The notes: generated by a model not told the origin, from the sequence alone. A DNA stretch of 64,000 bases from Apium graveolens (GCF_009905375.1 NC_133655.1:168887141-168951140); one strand, 5' to 3'; numbered from the stretch's first letter, positions 43,360-57,400 are shown. Program-made: numbers and translations.

Positions 43360-45285
43360 ATTTTAAAAATGATATTTTTATTATTTTAAAAATCAGAAAA
43401 ATGTTTATTTATTTATTTTAAATTCAGAAAACTATTTTTTTATTTTTTATTTATTTAAAATTAAATCTGATATATTTTATTAATTAATTTTAATTATTTT
43501 AATTAATCGATTAATTTAATATTAATTAATTAATTAATTTAATTGATTATTAATTGATTTTAATTGATTTAATAATTAGATTTAATTATTTATTTTGATT
43601 TAAAAATTTTGAAAAATAGTTTTTAGCTTTAAAATATTATTTTAAATTATTTTTAAGACTCGATAATTATTATTAAATCATTTTAAAGTCAAATTCGGGC
43701 GTTCGAACCCTATTATTTAATTATAAAATGATTCGGAGACCCGTTTTAATTCCGAAAAATGTTCAAAAATTCATATTAAATACCGGGAAAATCATTTTAA
43801 CCCCGAATCTTCTTTGAATAATTATTTTAATTGAATATCTTACGTGCTACGTGTTATATGTGATCTGACTGATATATAATATGACTGTATGTGCATTGTT
43901 TGATGATTTTATTCATAACTTTCAATCTGTACGTCGGAGTTGGGTGAAACGAAGGGTAGTTAGAAGCTTGTAATGAATTGAACGAGATGAGATTGAGTAT
44001 TGATAAATACATGTGATATTTAACAGAGGAAGCGAGAAGTAGAAAGGGAAAGCAAGTGATTGGCGAGTGAAAACCAGTATACAAGTACGAGTAAAGTAAA
44101 AACGAATTGAGAAGGCAAGTACTCTCGAACCTTCTTGTTATATTGCAAGTGTTTCTGCTCTTCCTTGTAATACATTGCAAGTATTTTCAAACTCTCTTCA
44201 TTATGTTGCAATTATCCCAAATAGTTCTTATTCTACACTGCAAGTACTTTGAAGTACTTAACCCTAAACCCTGATTCTTATTGATCTTGAGCCATAAACC
44301 TTATTCTTCGTAAACCATTGATTGTTGAATTCCCATATATGAACCATACATATACGATACTACTCCACAAATACATATATACCACCTACTGATTCTTGAT
44401 ATGGATTTGTTCAGTATACGAACCTCATTGCCTTGTGTAACAAAAGACCAATCCTTGTAACCCTTGAACCCTTGGTCTTCTACTTTCTGATTCTTTCCTT
44501 GATTGAATGCCAATCTTTATGATTTCCTTGTTATACCTTCATGGTATTATGAATCATCCTATGCTTCAAGATAAATATGGTTTATGATTCAGCTTATTGA
44601 TTTACATTATTTATCATATTGCTATTCTAGAATTGGATTGTTTTTAAATATGGACCAGATTCGTGGTCGGGCCAGATTTGTGGTCATAATAGGCCAATAT
44701 GTACCTTGGATCCAGTATATAGAGCAAAGATGGGAGCCTTGCTCGTGGTTCGTGCGCGATTGATCAGCAGCCTAACCTTGGTTTTTAAAATAAAAGTGAA
44801 TATCCAATTCTAATTATTGCTTATCAGAAAACTTGATTTCTTATATCATTTTAGTTGATCATTGTTAATCTCAATGACTGTCATTATGACTTGTAGTGCT
44901 AGTTAGCTCACTCTTGCAAATCTATTTATAATCTTTTCCAGTGAAAAAGGAAACTGGTGGTAGCGAGGATCCCCAAACAAGCGTACGAGCTAGGTATCCA
45001 GGTTGAAATGTATTAAGCTAGCATATGATGTTTGTACTAGTTTGTGTTGATAGTTTGTAATAAAGTTTATTTCCATTATAAGATAAATAAACCGGGATTT
45101 GGTACATTGTAATATAAATAAGGTTGTGGCTTGTGGGCATACTTTAAACTGCTTCGATCAGTAGAAAATGATAAGTAGGGTCATTACATATATATTATTA
45201 TATTCATAAACAGGTTTAATGATGATGTATCTGTGTTGTGGACCCCAAACTTCTGACCCGGATTTGGAGGGCGTCACGTTTATTA
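43360..45285 (+). repeat. Gypsy LTR remnant with LTR-like 3' end
   Basis: The 3' edge, CCCGGATTTGGAGGGCGTCAC, resembles the 3' ends of the GypE and GypD LTRs. Inside, GCTCACTCTTGC at 44906 is identical to a block in the GypD LTR, followed by CTTTTCCAG at 44933-44941. A Tekay-like LTR with its 5' boundary not determined. The first 400 bp (43360-43800) are very AT-rich. No coding sequence seen. Confidence 0.5.
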
Positions 45286-45509
45286 AAAATAATTTAGCTT
45301 AAAAAGTATGCCTCGTATATTTTTAATATATATATATATATATTAATAAAATAAATAAATTGTACATATATTTTTTTTTAAAATGTTGAAAATTGATACA
45401 CTTATATATAAAAAATATATATGTATATCACATATTTAGATAAGTTGGTGTCATAAATAATCAGTGTAATTTAGTTTATTTTGAATTCGAAATCAGCTCA
45501 CCCATTATG

Positions 45510-45862
45510 ACTAAATGAATCGGTCGAAAATATAGCGTCACTATCTAGATTTAAATTAAATTACGAGTCGGACAAGAAAATCTTACCATAAGGGAAAATT
45601 TTGTAATATCTTATGTCAATAAAAACTAATATTTTTGAGGTTTTTATCGAATCAAGTCAATTGATAATATGTATTAAAATTACTTTACCCATTTTCAAAA
45701 AATACTCGAAATTTGACTACATCACCCGACCGGTCGGAAATGCATCGCTACTCTCTAGATTTAGTATATTTAAATTATTTTGTAAAATCTCATATTAATA
45801 AAAATTAATTTTTAAGGTCTTTCTACGATCAATTCAGTTGATAATATGTTTTAAAATTATCA
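45510..45862. repeat. Diverged tandem duplication
   Basis: Two units share CGGTCG(A/G)AAAT, CTCTAGATTTA, CAATAAAAACTAAT-like and CAATTGATAATATGT-like blocks in the same order, starting near 45513 and 45731. Many substitutions and indels show it is old. Confidence 0.5.
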
Positions 45863-47104
45863 ATTGACCGGTTGTACATTATTGTTTTTTAAAAAAATAT
45901 TTATGAAAATATCTATTTCTTGGTATTTTAAAATAATATTTGAGTAAACGATTTATTTTCTGCAAATTTTGCAAAATAATGCACAAAACAGAAATTATTC
46001 TTGAAAAATTATTTTAAAATACCAACACCTCAACATAAATCCAAATCTTGTTTTTAAAAAGTCTCTAGGACCAATCGAGAGATAATAAAATAAGTTTCAT
46101 AACTTGAACATACTCTGATTATTTTATAAAAATATTTAAAGATCAGTTAAACCTTATTTTTATTAAATAAATCATTTAAAAATATTTAAAAATTCCACAA
46201 TCATAAATTTGCACACGTAAGGGTCAAATAACATATATTACGTATTATCATCAATCAGATCTCATATCCATAAATTTTTCCATTTAAACTCTATTTATAA
46301 CTGTTTTCATATTATCGAATAATCGTCGATTCAAATAACGATACGACTTCACATACTCGAATCTAAATAATCACAAATACACGTAGGATTCTTCACATTA
46401 CATATTTTCAGATAATATATTCATTTTTCCTTTCAACAATTATTATTAAATCCACTTTTCGCATAACCGTCTTTTACGTGACGCGTCTTAACTAACGACA
46501 CGACAGTCATTCTGACTCGATCATTAATCACATTGCATATCTTAGGTCTTATACTGACTCGTCAAACTAGAATAATATATTTTTAAATATTTATTCACTA
46601 ATTTATATAGTTTTCACATAACCCACATAATTTATATTTTATTCACATAATATAATTTACGAAAATTTCATTCGTTACAAAAGTCAATGGATCGACGTAT
46701 GAAGAAATGCCCGGATAAAGAGTAGAGGAAGGGAGGGAGGGAGAGAGAAGAAGTGATGAGATAAATAGAGGGCTTGACCTTAAAGGAAAGTGGCCGGAGT
46801 TGACGATGGCAGATAAGAAGAGATGAAGAGCCCAGTTCATTCGATTAGTTAGAACAAGAAAGGAAGAAAATGGAGGCTATCATGTGAATGTGTATAATGT
46901 TTGTATTTGTTAATTAAAATGGCATGCATAATGATGTCGTGTAACTTGACCAAAGGTGTACAAGAAAGAAGATGGTGTGCATTATAACTGAGTAATAGAC
47001 CAGTAGTACTAGAATTATCGGTTGGGACGTGATGGTGCAAGCCCAATTACACTTTAAAAATTAAAAATATGTACATATATTTTAGAATAATATTAAAATA
47101 TATC

Positions 47105-47344
47105 CTATTTTATTCCAATTTTATATTTCGATAAATCACCGATTTCTGATAAAGCGTGAATTGGTAACTCAACCGATTTAGTCCAATTTCTGATTTCTAT
47201 AATCATGGGTGCATCAAGCTTTCGAGAGTCGGTTCTGATAGCATATGTGAAAATCGTGTTAAGTCCCAATTCCAAGTCTGAAATAAGCTGAAGCCTATTG
47301 ACCCGAATGCAATCAACTTGGGTAAATGACAAGCCCCCCACCAC
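47105..47344 (-). other. Unrecognised 79-codon open frame
   Basis: The frame has balanced amino-acid use (SFTQVDCIRVNRLQLISDLE) and less AT than its surroundings, so it could be a scrap of a real exon or of a mobile element. There is no start context, splice signal or relative that I can name. Confidence 0.15.
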
Positions 47345-48739
47345 AGGTCCCCCGAAGATGATGATTTGTTGATGTATTTAATAGTAGTACTAAGCTGGAT
47401 AAACTGAAAGAAATCTCAAATTTTCTCGATGTGGGAATGGATGTTATAAGAATTATTTTTATATTTTTTTATATTAATTTTTTTATATAATTTTTTGTGT
47501 TATATAAGTGTATAACTTATTTTTTGTACTCTAATTCTGCCATGCTTCTATATACCGCTAAGAAAAAAAATGATGATTAGTATTGTTAAATTTCTAACAA
47601 TAATTAGATTATACTAAAACAATGACAACTGGATTATATTGGAATATAATCCTTATTTAATATTTGATAAATAGTATCCGATAATATTTAAGATAAAAGA
47701 TATTGTAGCATATAACATTTAAATTATCACCTATTTTATCACATTGAAGATATCGCTACTTCTAAGCATTGAAATTATCGCCTTGTCTCAATTATAAAAT
47801 GCACCTCAAATCTTCATAGCCCACATGATTAGTTTTTCGTAAAAAAGGCTATAAAGGCACTCATTAAGCAGTTTAAAGCCTCTTTGTGGCAATTATGACA
47901 TATGTTTGTGTTTGTTGTTGTACATGTCTGATAATTTTATTGAAATTTGCATTAAGATGTGGTGTGAAACTTGTAGGTCAAAGCTCAATTGGGAACGCCT
48001 ATAAACTAACAAGGTATAATTTTTATTTGATTAATTGATTTGATTATAAATTTTATTCAAACAACTGTATAATTCCGCTTTGTAATACATCGACTTCTAT
48101 TCCTCTTTAAAATACATGTTTTCTTACATATATCTTTGAATCTTATCATGCTAGATATGTACAATTCAAGCAGTGACTGATTTTAGGACACTGATCACCA
48201 ACCAAAATTTAGTATGCGGGTTCCAAGGAAGGGATTCTCTAATGAAGATGGCACAAAAGAAATCTAAAAATTGATAATTAAGATGAACATTAATTTTAGG
48301 TTCATTTCTGTCATCATCCGATGAAGATCTTAAAAATATAACAACCTTCCATAAAGAGAAGAACGAGTCAGCGTTATCTAATATGTAATGTAAATGTAAT
48401 TTCTGAGACTATAGATGTACTTTTCACTTGATTTTTCAATACAATATATATATATATATATATATATCAATGCACTGTATATTTATATATAGTACATGGT
48501 ACTTTTATTCAATCAGTTGTAAAATCTGTAACCGATGCTCAAGAAAAAAAATTATTGACATATAACTGTACTTTAAACTTTTTTATCTTTTTCTTCATCT
48601 ACAAGATTTTATGTAATTCGTCCAAAAATTTATGATATTACACTATATCCTAAGTAAAAATCTATTTTGAAACTAAATTTCAATAATTATTTATAAAATT
48701 ATTTGTGACAATTATATGCACACAAAAATGATCAGTACC

Positions 48740-49015
48740 CTCTATTGTGTTATCAGTAGAATGATCAGTATTATCTATTATGTAATTAGTAGATGACTTG
48801 GAATGGAAATTCATAGGTAAAATAACCAAATCAGGGGAAATGGTAGTCACTTCTGGCAAAAGAGTTATGTTTAGAAATTTTGTAGTAGAAGATTGAGATA
48901 TGATATGAAAAGGAAATATAGATTCATGAAAAACTACATCCCTAGAAATAAGAAACTGATTAGTTTTGAGATTTAAACTCTATGACCATTAGTAATGTTC
49001 GAATATCCAAGAAAT
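48740..49015 (-). pseudogene. Copia pol fragment (INT C-terminus/linker)
   Basis: On the minus strand it reads FLGYSNITNGHR, then after a stop/frame change NLKTNQFLISRDVVFHESIF and a linker. FLGY and ISRDVVFHE are hallmarks of the segment after the copia integrase core. It differs from the SIRE-type elements here and resembles other copia lineages. Short and decayed. Confidence 0.7.
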
Positions 49016-49210
49016 CTTGGGATATGGCAAAATCAAAGTTGGAAATGTCATCATTAAAAATGTAGCTCTAGTTGCAGGACTCAAGCATAATCTGATTAGT
49101 GTGAGTCAAATCTGTGACAGAGGTTACCAGGTCAACTTCTAAGCATTGTGAAATTGTCAGTAAGTCTGATGGCAAGATCACATTGACTGGTGTGAGACAT
49201 GGTAGTTTAC
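49016..49210 (+). pseudogene. Copia protease-region fragment, SIRE-like
   Basis: The plus strand reads LGYGKIKVGNVIIKNVALVA, then GLKHNLISVSQICDRGY and, after a frame change, KHCEIVSKSDGKITLTGVRHG. This matches the segment after the protease in CopB (LGYGNINLGNVIIKEVALVS). It abuts the minus-strand copia fragment at 49015 with no spacer. Confidence 0.75.
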
Positions 49211-49215
49211 TGTCG

Positions 49216-49848
49216 AAGATATTTTGTGAAGTGATTTTTTTTAATCAATGATTTTGATGATAGCAAAAATTAAGTATTCTTACATTGATACTGTGAATTG
49301 TGATATTTCCTTATTGGAAGTAAAGCTAAACCAATTATTTAGTAGGTCGGGATCCCCACAAGTAGAACTTGTGAACTTGTGAATTGATCGTGTTTTAATA
49401 CTCATTTTTGATCATTGTGAAATTATTTTATTATAATGTGCTTTTGATGATATGATGAAATCTTTTATGAATTCTCTGTTGAATGATTTATAAACCTCAG
49501 TTAAATGGTATGGCATACACTTACTGGGCTCTATGAGCTCATTCATTTATTATCAATGATTTTCAGGAAAGAATATTGGAGAAGGAGGTCTTGAAAAAGA
49601 TATGATTGTGATGAATTAATCGGGAAGTGCATAGAATGTTAATGGAAACTTTTGTAGTAGATATATGCTTAGAAATGATTAAGAAGCTTATTATATGTTG
49701 TAAACTTTTGTTGTAAGACTTAATTATGTTGTAAGTTCTTTGGTTAAGTTAATTAAAGTTAAGTTCATGTAAGCTTGTTTTGAGACGTTTGGTTTGTTTG
49801 GCGACCCCGGGTCAGGTTTCTGAGGTTAATCCGGAACCGGGGGTGTCA
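49216..49848 (+). repeat. Gypsy LTR remnant
   Basis: The 3' edge GACCCCGGGTCAGG...CCGGGGGTGTCA resembles the GypD LTR end. GAGCTCATTCATTT at 49535 and GATTTTCAG at 49558-49566 parallel the block found in other gypsy LTRs here. No matching target duplication seen, so it is a fragment or an old solo LTR. Confidence 0.45.
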
Positions 49849-49859
49849 TAGGGAAACCG

Positions 49860-51121
49860 CTACACCTTTGTTCTTGGATAGATGTAAATCATGTCCATAG
49901 GTATCCTAGATTTCTAAAAGTCATCCTTAAGAAACTTCTCAAGGATTTTGTCAACATAATGAGGTTGACTCAATGCGAGTCCCTCTAATGTTCTAGAAAT
50001 TTGGATACCTAGAATCACATTTACTAGTCCCATATCTTTCATGTCAAATTTTGCCTTTAACATGTCCTTTGTAGATTTGATCACTTTATCATTGCTTTCG
50101 GCAATAAGTAGATCGTCTACATACAATGTCATCATGACATAACCATTGTCATTGTCCTTGATATAACTGCTCTCATTATCTTTGTAATAGGCACAACTAT
50201 CACATTCATTAATCTTGAAGCCATTTACCAGCACGACCTCATCAAATTTCTCATGCCATTTCATGGGCGCTTACTTCAAGCCATAAAATGACTTCACTAG
50301 TCTACAGACTTTCCTCTCTTTTCCAGGGACAACGAACCCTTCAGGTTGTTCTATATATTTCCTCATCTATATCCCCATTTAGGAAAGCTGTTTTCACATC
50401 CATTTGATGTACTGCTACATTTCTTATTGCAGCGATAGCAAACATCATCCTTATAGATGTTATTCTCGTTACTGGAGAATATGTGTCAAAGTAATCAAGA
50501 CCTTTTTGTTTCTTGTATCCTTTATTTACAAGTCTTGCCTTGTACTTGTCGATAGTACCATCAGTTTTCAACTTCTTTTTAAAAAGCCACTTGCTACCTA
50601 ACGGTTTACAACCATTTGGAAAATCAACTAATTCCCATGTATGATTCTGCAGAATTGAATCAACTTCATTTTTAATGGCCTATTTCCATATGGGGCCATC
50701 GGGTGAGATAACCGCTTCCTTATAGGTTTTCGGGTCACCTTCCTCGAGCAAATAAGTCATAAAGTCAGACCCATAGGATTTCTTCGTACATTGTCCTTTT
50801 ATCCTTCTCACTACCCCCACATTCTCGTCCTCACTTTCTTCACTCTCATTATTGTCATCTATAGACTCATGAGCTCGTTTAGACATTGTAGGAAGTTCGT
50901 TTCCTGGATTACAAGGAAACTTCGTCTCAAAGAATGAGGCATTCCTATATTCCATAACCGTATTCATCTGAATGTCAGGAATCTTGGAATTATACACGAG
51001 AAATTGATATGCAGTGCTATGTGGTGGATATCCGATGAAGATACAATCCACAGTCTTTAAACCAATCTTCACCTTCTGAGATGTAGGGATCAGTAACTTT
51101 TCCAGGCACCCCCATACTTTC
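49860..51121 (-). pseudogene. pol: CopF pol: integrase tail, RT (decayed copia)
   Basis: On the minus strand from the GypE junction: VWGCLEKLLIPTSQKVKIGL, DCIFIGYPPHSTAYQF, an acidic linker, a stop near 50680, RT with YKARLVNKGYKKQKGLDYFD and MDVKTAFLNGDIDEEIY, then MKWHEKFDEV and YVDD near 50110, ending at 49914 with a stop. Frame breaks lie near 50340 and 50270. RNase H is missing. It belongs to a copia lineage distinct from CopA-CopC, with an RT of the Tork/Ivana style (not resolved). GypE sits just before VWGCL, and the upstream integrase part is at 63799-64000. Confidence 0.85.
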
Positions 51122-54100
51122 TGTAACGCCCTCCAGACCCAGGGTATAAGTCTGGGGGTTACTAGCAAATCACCAAACTTGTACAATCCAATTAACAATT
51201 AATAAAGAAATGAAATTAAACCCTTTTAACATTAACCAGGATCTTTTTAGGTTGAAGTATGAAAACAAGAACCACTAACTACTTTTATTACAACCAACAT
51301 TCAAAATCTCACAAACTCTCTTTATTACAAACCATTGTCTAATTCATTTTAAACTAAGTTCAACTTTTATTCAAACACACACTATCCATCAACACTCCAC
51401 CTGCTCGGGCAACTCAAAGCTTTCTTCCTGGATTGGGATCAACACCTTGGGTATGAGAGGATCCCGAGGCTTGACCCGCTTCTTTACCACTCGAGTCCTG
51501 ATGGGTTTCATATTCCTTCTTAACTGAAAATAATAAGGTGAATAACAACAAAAGGGGTGAGCCAAAAATTGCTCAACAAGTCCACAAAATATATACAGTG
51601 TTAAAGCATTTTAAATGAATTCATCATCCCGGGTATATCTGCAAAGATATAACCCCACGAGAATAGAAAGAAGGCCATTACTGGCGAGTACAAATGGACT
51701 AAACTGGACACAAGTTTGCATCTATATTCTGCTGATCAGTCAGAATATAATGCAGATCCATATCTCAATATCAAGATCCAGTCGGGTACCCAGGCACTAT
51801 GGCCTACGTCGAGGCACCAGTCATCCCGGTCCTCAGGATTAAGACGCACTCAATCCCAAAATATCATTATCCAGTCCATCGCTTAGCAACCGGAACAATC
51901 GGTATGCTTTGACATATTCTAATCACCAGAATATATCAATCTCAATGTATCATCAATGGAATATGAACCAAGTATCCAAAGAAACGGAGAAATCAAGAAT
52001 CGAAATGAAATATGAACAAAGGAATAGCAAGTGTGTATCAGTGATTAAGAATAATAATCAAAAGAGTGCAAATGTGATAAGCATTTGAATCAATATCACT
52101 ATTCTGAAAGTAGAATAGGGGAAAAACTTGCCTTCTGCGCGACTCACTGCAATTAGATCACTTTCGTCTATCACCTTGGACTAATACCGACTCAACTTGC
52201 CTGGCTGGCTTAGTTCTGTTGGTAAAACAAACTGGTTAAGTCACGTCGTACTTCATTTATATCTTGAATGGACTTCACACTGTTCCTAACATCTACCCAT
52301 GCGCTTATGACTGACTCATATATTACTTACCAGTAATTAAGACTCAATTAACCACGTAATACACATAAGCACGTAGGCACATAATCATTTTTTTATAGTA
52401 AAAATAATTTTTAGAACCAAAATGGACTCGCTGATCGCTCAACTGATCGTTATCTGACTCGTTTCCCATTTTTCCAGAATTTTGCGGACTCGTCTTGGCA
52501 CGTATCTCGACTGATAATCAAACAGATAACAAAATCAACAAATTTCTAAAAGAATTTAAGCTTTGATATTATTTTTAATGAAAAGAATTCATTTTTATGA
52601 GTCAACAGGCTTTCGTTTCACGCGAATCGGACTAACGGTTTAATTATTATCAATTAAATACTGATAATTCCATTTATTTTTCACTATAAATAATTATTAT
52701 TAATTTTTAAAACTCAAAAATAATTTTTAAATCATTATTTAAGAAAAATCAGAATTAAAAATGATTTTTCTATAATTTTTGGAATTAAAATGAATTTATT
52801 ATGATTTATTGAAAATTATTTGATTAATTATCAAAATAATTAATCATATTTAAATAATTCCTAAATAATTAATAAATAATAAATAAATGATAAATAATTA
52901 AGAAAATATTTAAATTTGATTTTTAGAAAATAATTCAGAATTATTTGTAATATAAATCAATTAATTAAATAATTAATTAATCAATTTATAAAATAAATAA
53001 ATCTGATTTTTAAAATTAATAAAAATTAAATTAAATTCAAAATTCCAGAAACATATGTCAGAAAACCAGAATCTGACAGAAATGGATCAAAACCGGGTCA
53101 ACCACACGGGTCAACCGGGTCACCATCCGGGTTGCCAAGAACACCACCGGATTTTTCCCAGAATCCGGTGAGTTCCTGGAGTCCGGCCAACTCCGATCAG
53201 CCTCAAATCAACACCGTTTGGTGCTGTTTTTGAGTGCTTTTCATTGCAAATCAACACAGCAATCTAACCATGGCCAAAACATACCAAAAACATCTCAGAA
53301 TCACAATCTCCGGTCAAAATCGACATAAACTCCGGCCAAAATATCATTTTTTTGATTCTGTAAACCAAACTTAACGTTCTATAGTGCAAATTAAAGCTAA
53401 GAACCTATACAATCAAAGCCCTAACATTACAAGAACCAAATATTCACAGAAATCATCGAGTTGTGTTTTGAAAATTCGATATAAACCCTAGAAATCGTGA
53501 ATCACTATCCAGGCATCGTTTGTTCAATTAAACACCATGAATCGACTTTAAATCATCTAACAAAGCTATATCAATCAGCAAAACATCAAAATAACCCTAG
53601 AATCAAAAAGTCCTAATTCGAGCATAAACCCTAGAAATCGAAAATCAAAAACTACGAATTAAAACGTGAAATTGATGTTAAAACAGAAAGAACAGATCAA
53701 AACCTTTGATTTGGATACTCGAACTGCTTGATTTGGTGCTGTAATCAGATCAAAATCAAGGTTTAATTCTTCGACCCGAACCTGTTCTTCCCGACCCGTT
53801 TTCAGAGAATTTTGCAGATTTTAATTGTTAATTATGATTAATTAAATAAAAATTAGGCTATTTATAGTAGTAAAATTAATACTCCTATTTAAAATTAAGG
53901 CCCTAATTCTACACTTTTTAAAATTAATAGGCCCCTAATTTTATAATTTTTGAGTATTAAAATTTAATTTATAAATATTTTATATATGCAATATATATGC
54001 CAAAAATTCCCAAAAATTGTGAATAATGCAAAAATGCAAAGAAATAATATAAATGAAAGTCCTATAATTTTATAAAAATAAAAATGTGATTTTTTGTGGG

Positions 54101-54459
54101 GTTTTTGACACCCAATGGGGCCCGGAAAAGTCATTTTTCGTAAAATGAGAAAATTTATAAAATATCTAGATGTTCAGAATAATGCGATTGTAAAAGCCAT
54201 TTGATGAAAAATAAGACCCATTATTTTATTTGAAATACTGGCTTTAAAATCATTATTTGGGTCGTAAAACGTTTGAAATGAAAATGATGAATGCATAATA
54301 AAATATCTGAAAATATCTTAAAAATACAGAAATAACACGAAATGCACGTAACACATAACAAACAGGGTTTAACAGATAATCACATATAAATGACACATTA
54401 CCACACCTTATTTATTATGATTCTGATATAATATAAACGTAAATTTCCCAGTTGTTGCA
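51122..54459 (-). repeat. GypE 3' LTR (3338 bp)
   Basis: On the minus strand it runs from 54459 to 51122. The outer end at 54459 reads TGCAAC where the other copy has TGTAAC, a terminal mutation. It contains the 40-codon ORF at 51389-51511 and CCGG-rich words near 53090-53190. Apart from the small ORF I see no coding sequence. Confidence 0.95.
51389..51511 (-). CDS. GypE 40-codon LTR ORF, left copy
   Basis: Basic N-terminal half (MKPIRTRVVKKRVKPRDPL) and acidic C-terminal half (IQEESFELPEQVEC). The ATG is 389 bp from the LTR 3' end, against 395 bp in GypD. A TTTTCAG lies 13 bp upstream (51524-51530 on the plus strand, reversed) and GGCTCAC another 27 bp further up. The other LTR copy (60728-60850) is open too, with three missense changes. 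Confidence 0.4.
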   Translation of the reverse strand: MKPIRTRVVKKRVKPRDPLIPKVLIPIQEESFELPEQVEC

Positions 54460-54472
54460 TCCTTCCCCCTTA
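54460..54472 (-). other. GypE polypurine tract
   Basis: Minus strand AAGGGGGAAGGA directly precedes the 3' LTR. Confidence 0.85.
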
Positions 54473-54496
54473 ATAGGATTCTGTCCTCAGAATCTT

Positions 54497-57400
54497 CTAT
54501 GAAAATAAATGAGGGTATTTTTCTAACATCTCGCTCTCAAGTTCGCAGGTTGATTCTTCAACCATAGGATTTCTCCACAACACTCGCACTAAATATACAG
54601 ACTTATTTCTCAACACTTTCTCTCGCCGATCTAAAATTCTTACCGGCTGCTCTACAAAAGACAAATCAGGTTGGATTTCTATCGGCTCATACTCTATTAC
54701 ATGCCTAGAATCAGGATTATATCGCTTAAGTATTGATACATGAAACTCATTGTGAATATGTTGCATATGAGGCGGTAAAGCTAATTCGTATGCAACTTTT
54801 CCCACTTTCTTCAAAATTTTAAACGGTCCGGCGTATCGTGGTTTCAATTTACCCTTATTGCCAAATCTGGTCAATCCTTTCCATGACGATATTTTGAGTA
54901 GTACATTTTTTCCTTCCTGATAGTCCATATCTTTCCTGGCTTGATCTGCATATTTGCGCTGCCTATCTTGTGCTGCATTGAGTCGTTTCCGAATGAGTTC
55001 AATCTTTTCTTTTGTCTGTTGAATTAATTCTGGACCCAAAATTTTGCGTTCTCCAACTTCATCCCAATGTACTGGTGATCTGCATTTTCTCCCGTATAGT
55101 GCTTCATACGGTGGCATTCCAATGCTGGTGTGATAACTGTTATTATAAGAAAATTCCACTAGAGGTAAATGTTCATCCCAACTGCCTTCAAAATCAATCG
55201 CACAAACTCGTAGCATATCTTCAATTATTTGGATAGTTCTTTCACTTTGCCCATCGGTTTGCGGATGGTAAGCGGTACTCATGTTCAGTTTAGTTCCAAG
55301 GCATTCTTGAAATTGTCTCCAAAATCTTGAGTTGAAATGAGGATCTCGATCAGACACAATAGATATTGGAAATCCATGTCGCATCACAATTTCCTTGAGA
55401 TATATGTGCACTAGCTTGTCGAGTGAAAATCTTTCGTTAATTGGTAGAAAATGTACTGACTTTGTGAGTCTATCAATGATTACCCATATCGCATCATGAT
55501 TTGCCCTAGTCCTCGGTAGTCCTACTACAAAATCCATTGTTAGATGTTCCCATTTCCATTCTGGAATGTCTAACGGTTGTAATAATCCGCTCGGACGTTA
55601 ATGTTCCGCTTTAACTCGTTGGCATGTGTAGCATTTACTCACCCATTCTTCTATTTCCTTTTTCATGTTCGGCCACCAAAAGTTTTCTTTCAGATCGTGA
55701 TACGTTTTTGTGCTTCCTGGATGAATGGAATACTTTGAACTGTACGCATCTCGCATTATTTCTTCTTTTAATTCTGCCACATTAGGGATCCAGATTCTCG
55801 ACGCAAAGCGTAAAATTCCTTCGTTATCTTTCTGAGTGGTGATCTCTTCTCCCGTTAGGTCGTCATCTTGACTCATTACTTCTTCCTGACAGCGGCGAAT
55901 CTTCTCGAGCAACTCTGGTTGGAAAGTCATAGCATAGATAGCTTCTGTAGATTCATTGGGAATACGAATCTCGATTTCCAATTTGTTGAATTCCTTGGTT
56001 AATCCTTCACATGAAGTTACCCGATTCAATCTTTCTTTCCTGCTCAGCGCATCTGCTACAACATTTGCTTTCCCTGGATGATAACTGATAGTGACATCAT
56101 AATCCTTTATCAATTCCAGCCATCGACGTTGTCGCATGTTCAACTCCTTTTGCGTAAAGATATACTTCAGACTTTTATGATCTGTGTAGATTTCACATTT
56201 TTCACCGTAGAGATAATGTCTCCAAATCTTCAACGCAAATACGATCGCTGCCAATTCCAGGTCATGAGTAGGATATTTCTGTTCATGAGGTTTAAGTTGT
56301 CTTGAAGCATATGTGATGACCTTACCGTGTTGCATCAATACACATCCTAGCCCGCGATATGAAGCGTCACTGTAAATGATGAAATTTCCATATTCGTCTG
56401 GTAATACAAGTACCGGTGCGGTTACTAACCGATTCTTCAGCTCTTGAAAATTTTCCTCACATTTATCATTCCATTCAAACTTCTCACTTTTTCGAGTTAA
56501 CTTGGTCAGTGGCGTTGCTATTTTCGCAAAATCTTTGACAAACCTTCGATAGTATCCTGCCAATCCCAAGAAACTTCGAACTTCTGTCGACGTATTTGGC
56601 CTTTCCCAATTTAACACAGCTTCAATCTTTGCGGGATCAACTTGGATGCCTTCTCTACTGATGATATGCCCTAGAAATTGTACTTCTCTTAACCAGAATT
56701 CACATTTCGAAAATTTCGCGTATAGTTGTTCTTTCCTATGAATTTCCAAAGCTATCCTCAAGTGTTCCGCATGCTCTTCTTCTGTCCATGAGTAAATCAA
56801 GATGTCATCAATGAATACAATCATGAATTTGTCCAAGTATCTCTTGAATTTGGCGCATTTGTCAAACCGAATGCCTTTACCAAAAACTCGTAATGTCCAT
56901 ATCTCGTGCGAAATGCAGTCTTGGGAATATCATCAACTTTAATCTTCAATTGATGATAGCCTGATCGTAAATCTATCTTAGAAAACCATGCTGCTCCCTT
57001 TAGCTGATCGAACAAATTGTCGATTCTCGGTAAAGGATACTTGTTCTTAATAGTGAGTTTATTAAATTCCCGATAGTCGATGCACAATCGCATGCTTCCA
57101 TCATTCTTCTTTACGAACAACACCGGTGCACCCCATGGGGATACACTAGGTCGTATGATGCCTCGGTCTAGAAGATCTTGCAGTTGCGTTGACAATTCCT
57201 TCATTTCGACTGGAGCCATTCGATATGGAGCTTTCGAAACTGGTTCTGTGCCTGGTGCTAGATCAATCGTGAACTCGATTTCTCGATCTGGCGGTAACCC
57301 TGGAAGCTCATCTGGAAAGACGTCTGGAAACTCGCATACCACTGGAATGTCTTCTATTCTAGGACTTCCTTTTTCAGTATCTAACACGTAAGCCATGTAC

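Larger units (their letters stand above)
45286..48735. other. AT-rich sequence without a recognisable gene
   Basis: I find no long ORF or known domain. It holds TA dinucleotide runs near 45329 and 48443-48468, a diverged tandem duplication at 45510-45860 and a stretch (46000-46650) whose GACTCG-rich style recalls a decayed minus-strand gypsy LTR. A purine-rich GGGAGGGAGGGAGAGAG stretch is near 46730. Confidence 0.4.

Noticed and set aside
46683..47046. Host gene promoter and exon near the GA-rich tract
   Set aside because: There is a GGGAGGGAGGG tract and short frames but no continuous coding, splice pattern or known protein; evidence is too thin.
51615..51842. 75-codon plus-strand frame in the GypE LTR (also 60954-61181)
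   Set aside because: Antisense to the element, starts in non-coding LTR sequence, and no motif; probably chance.
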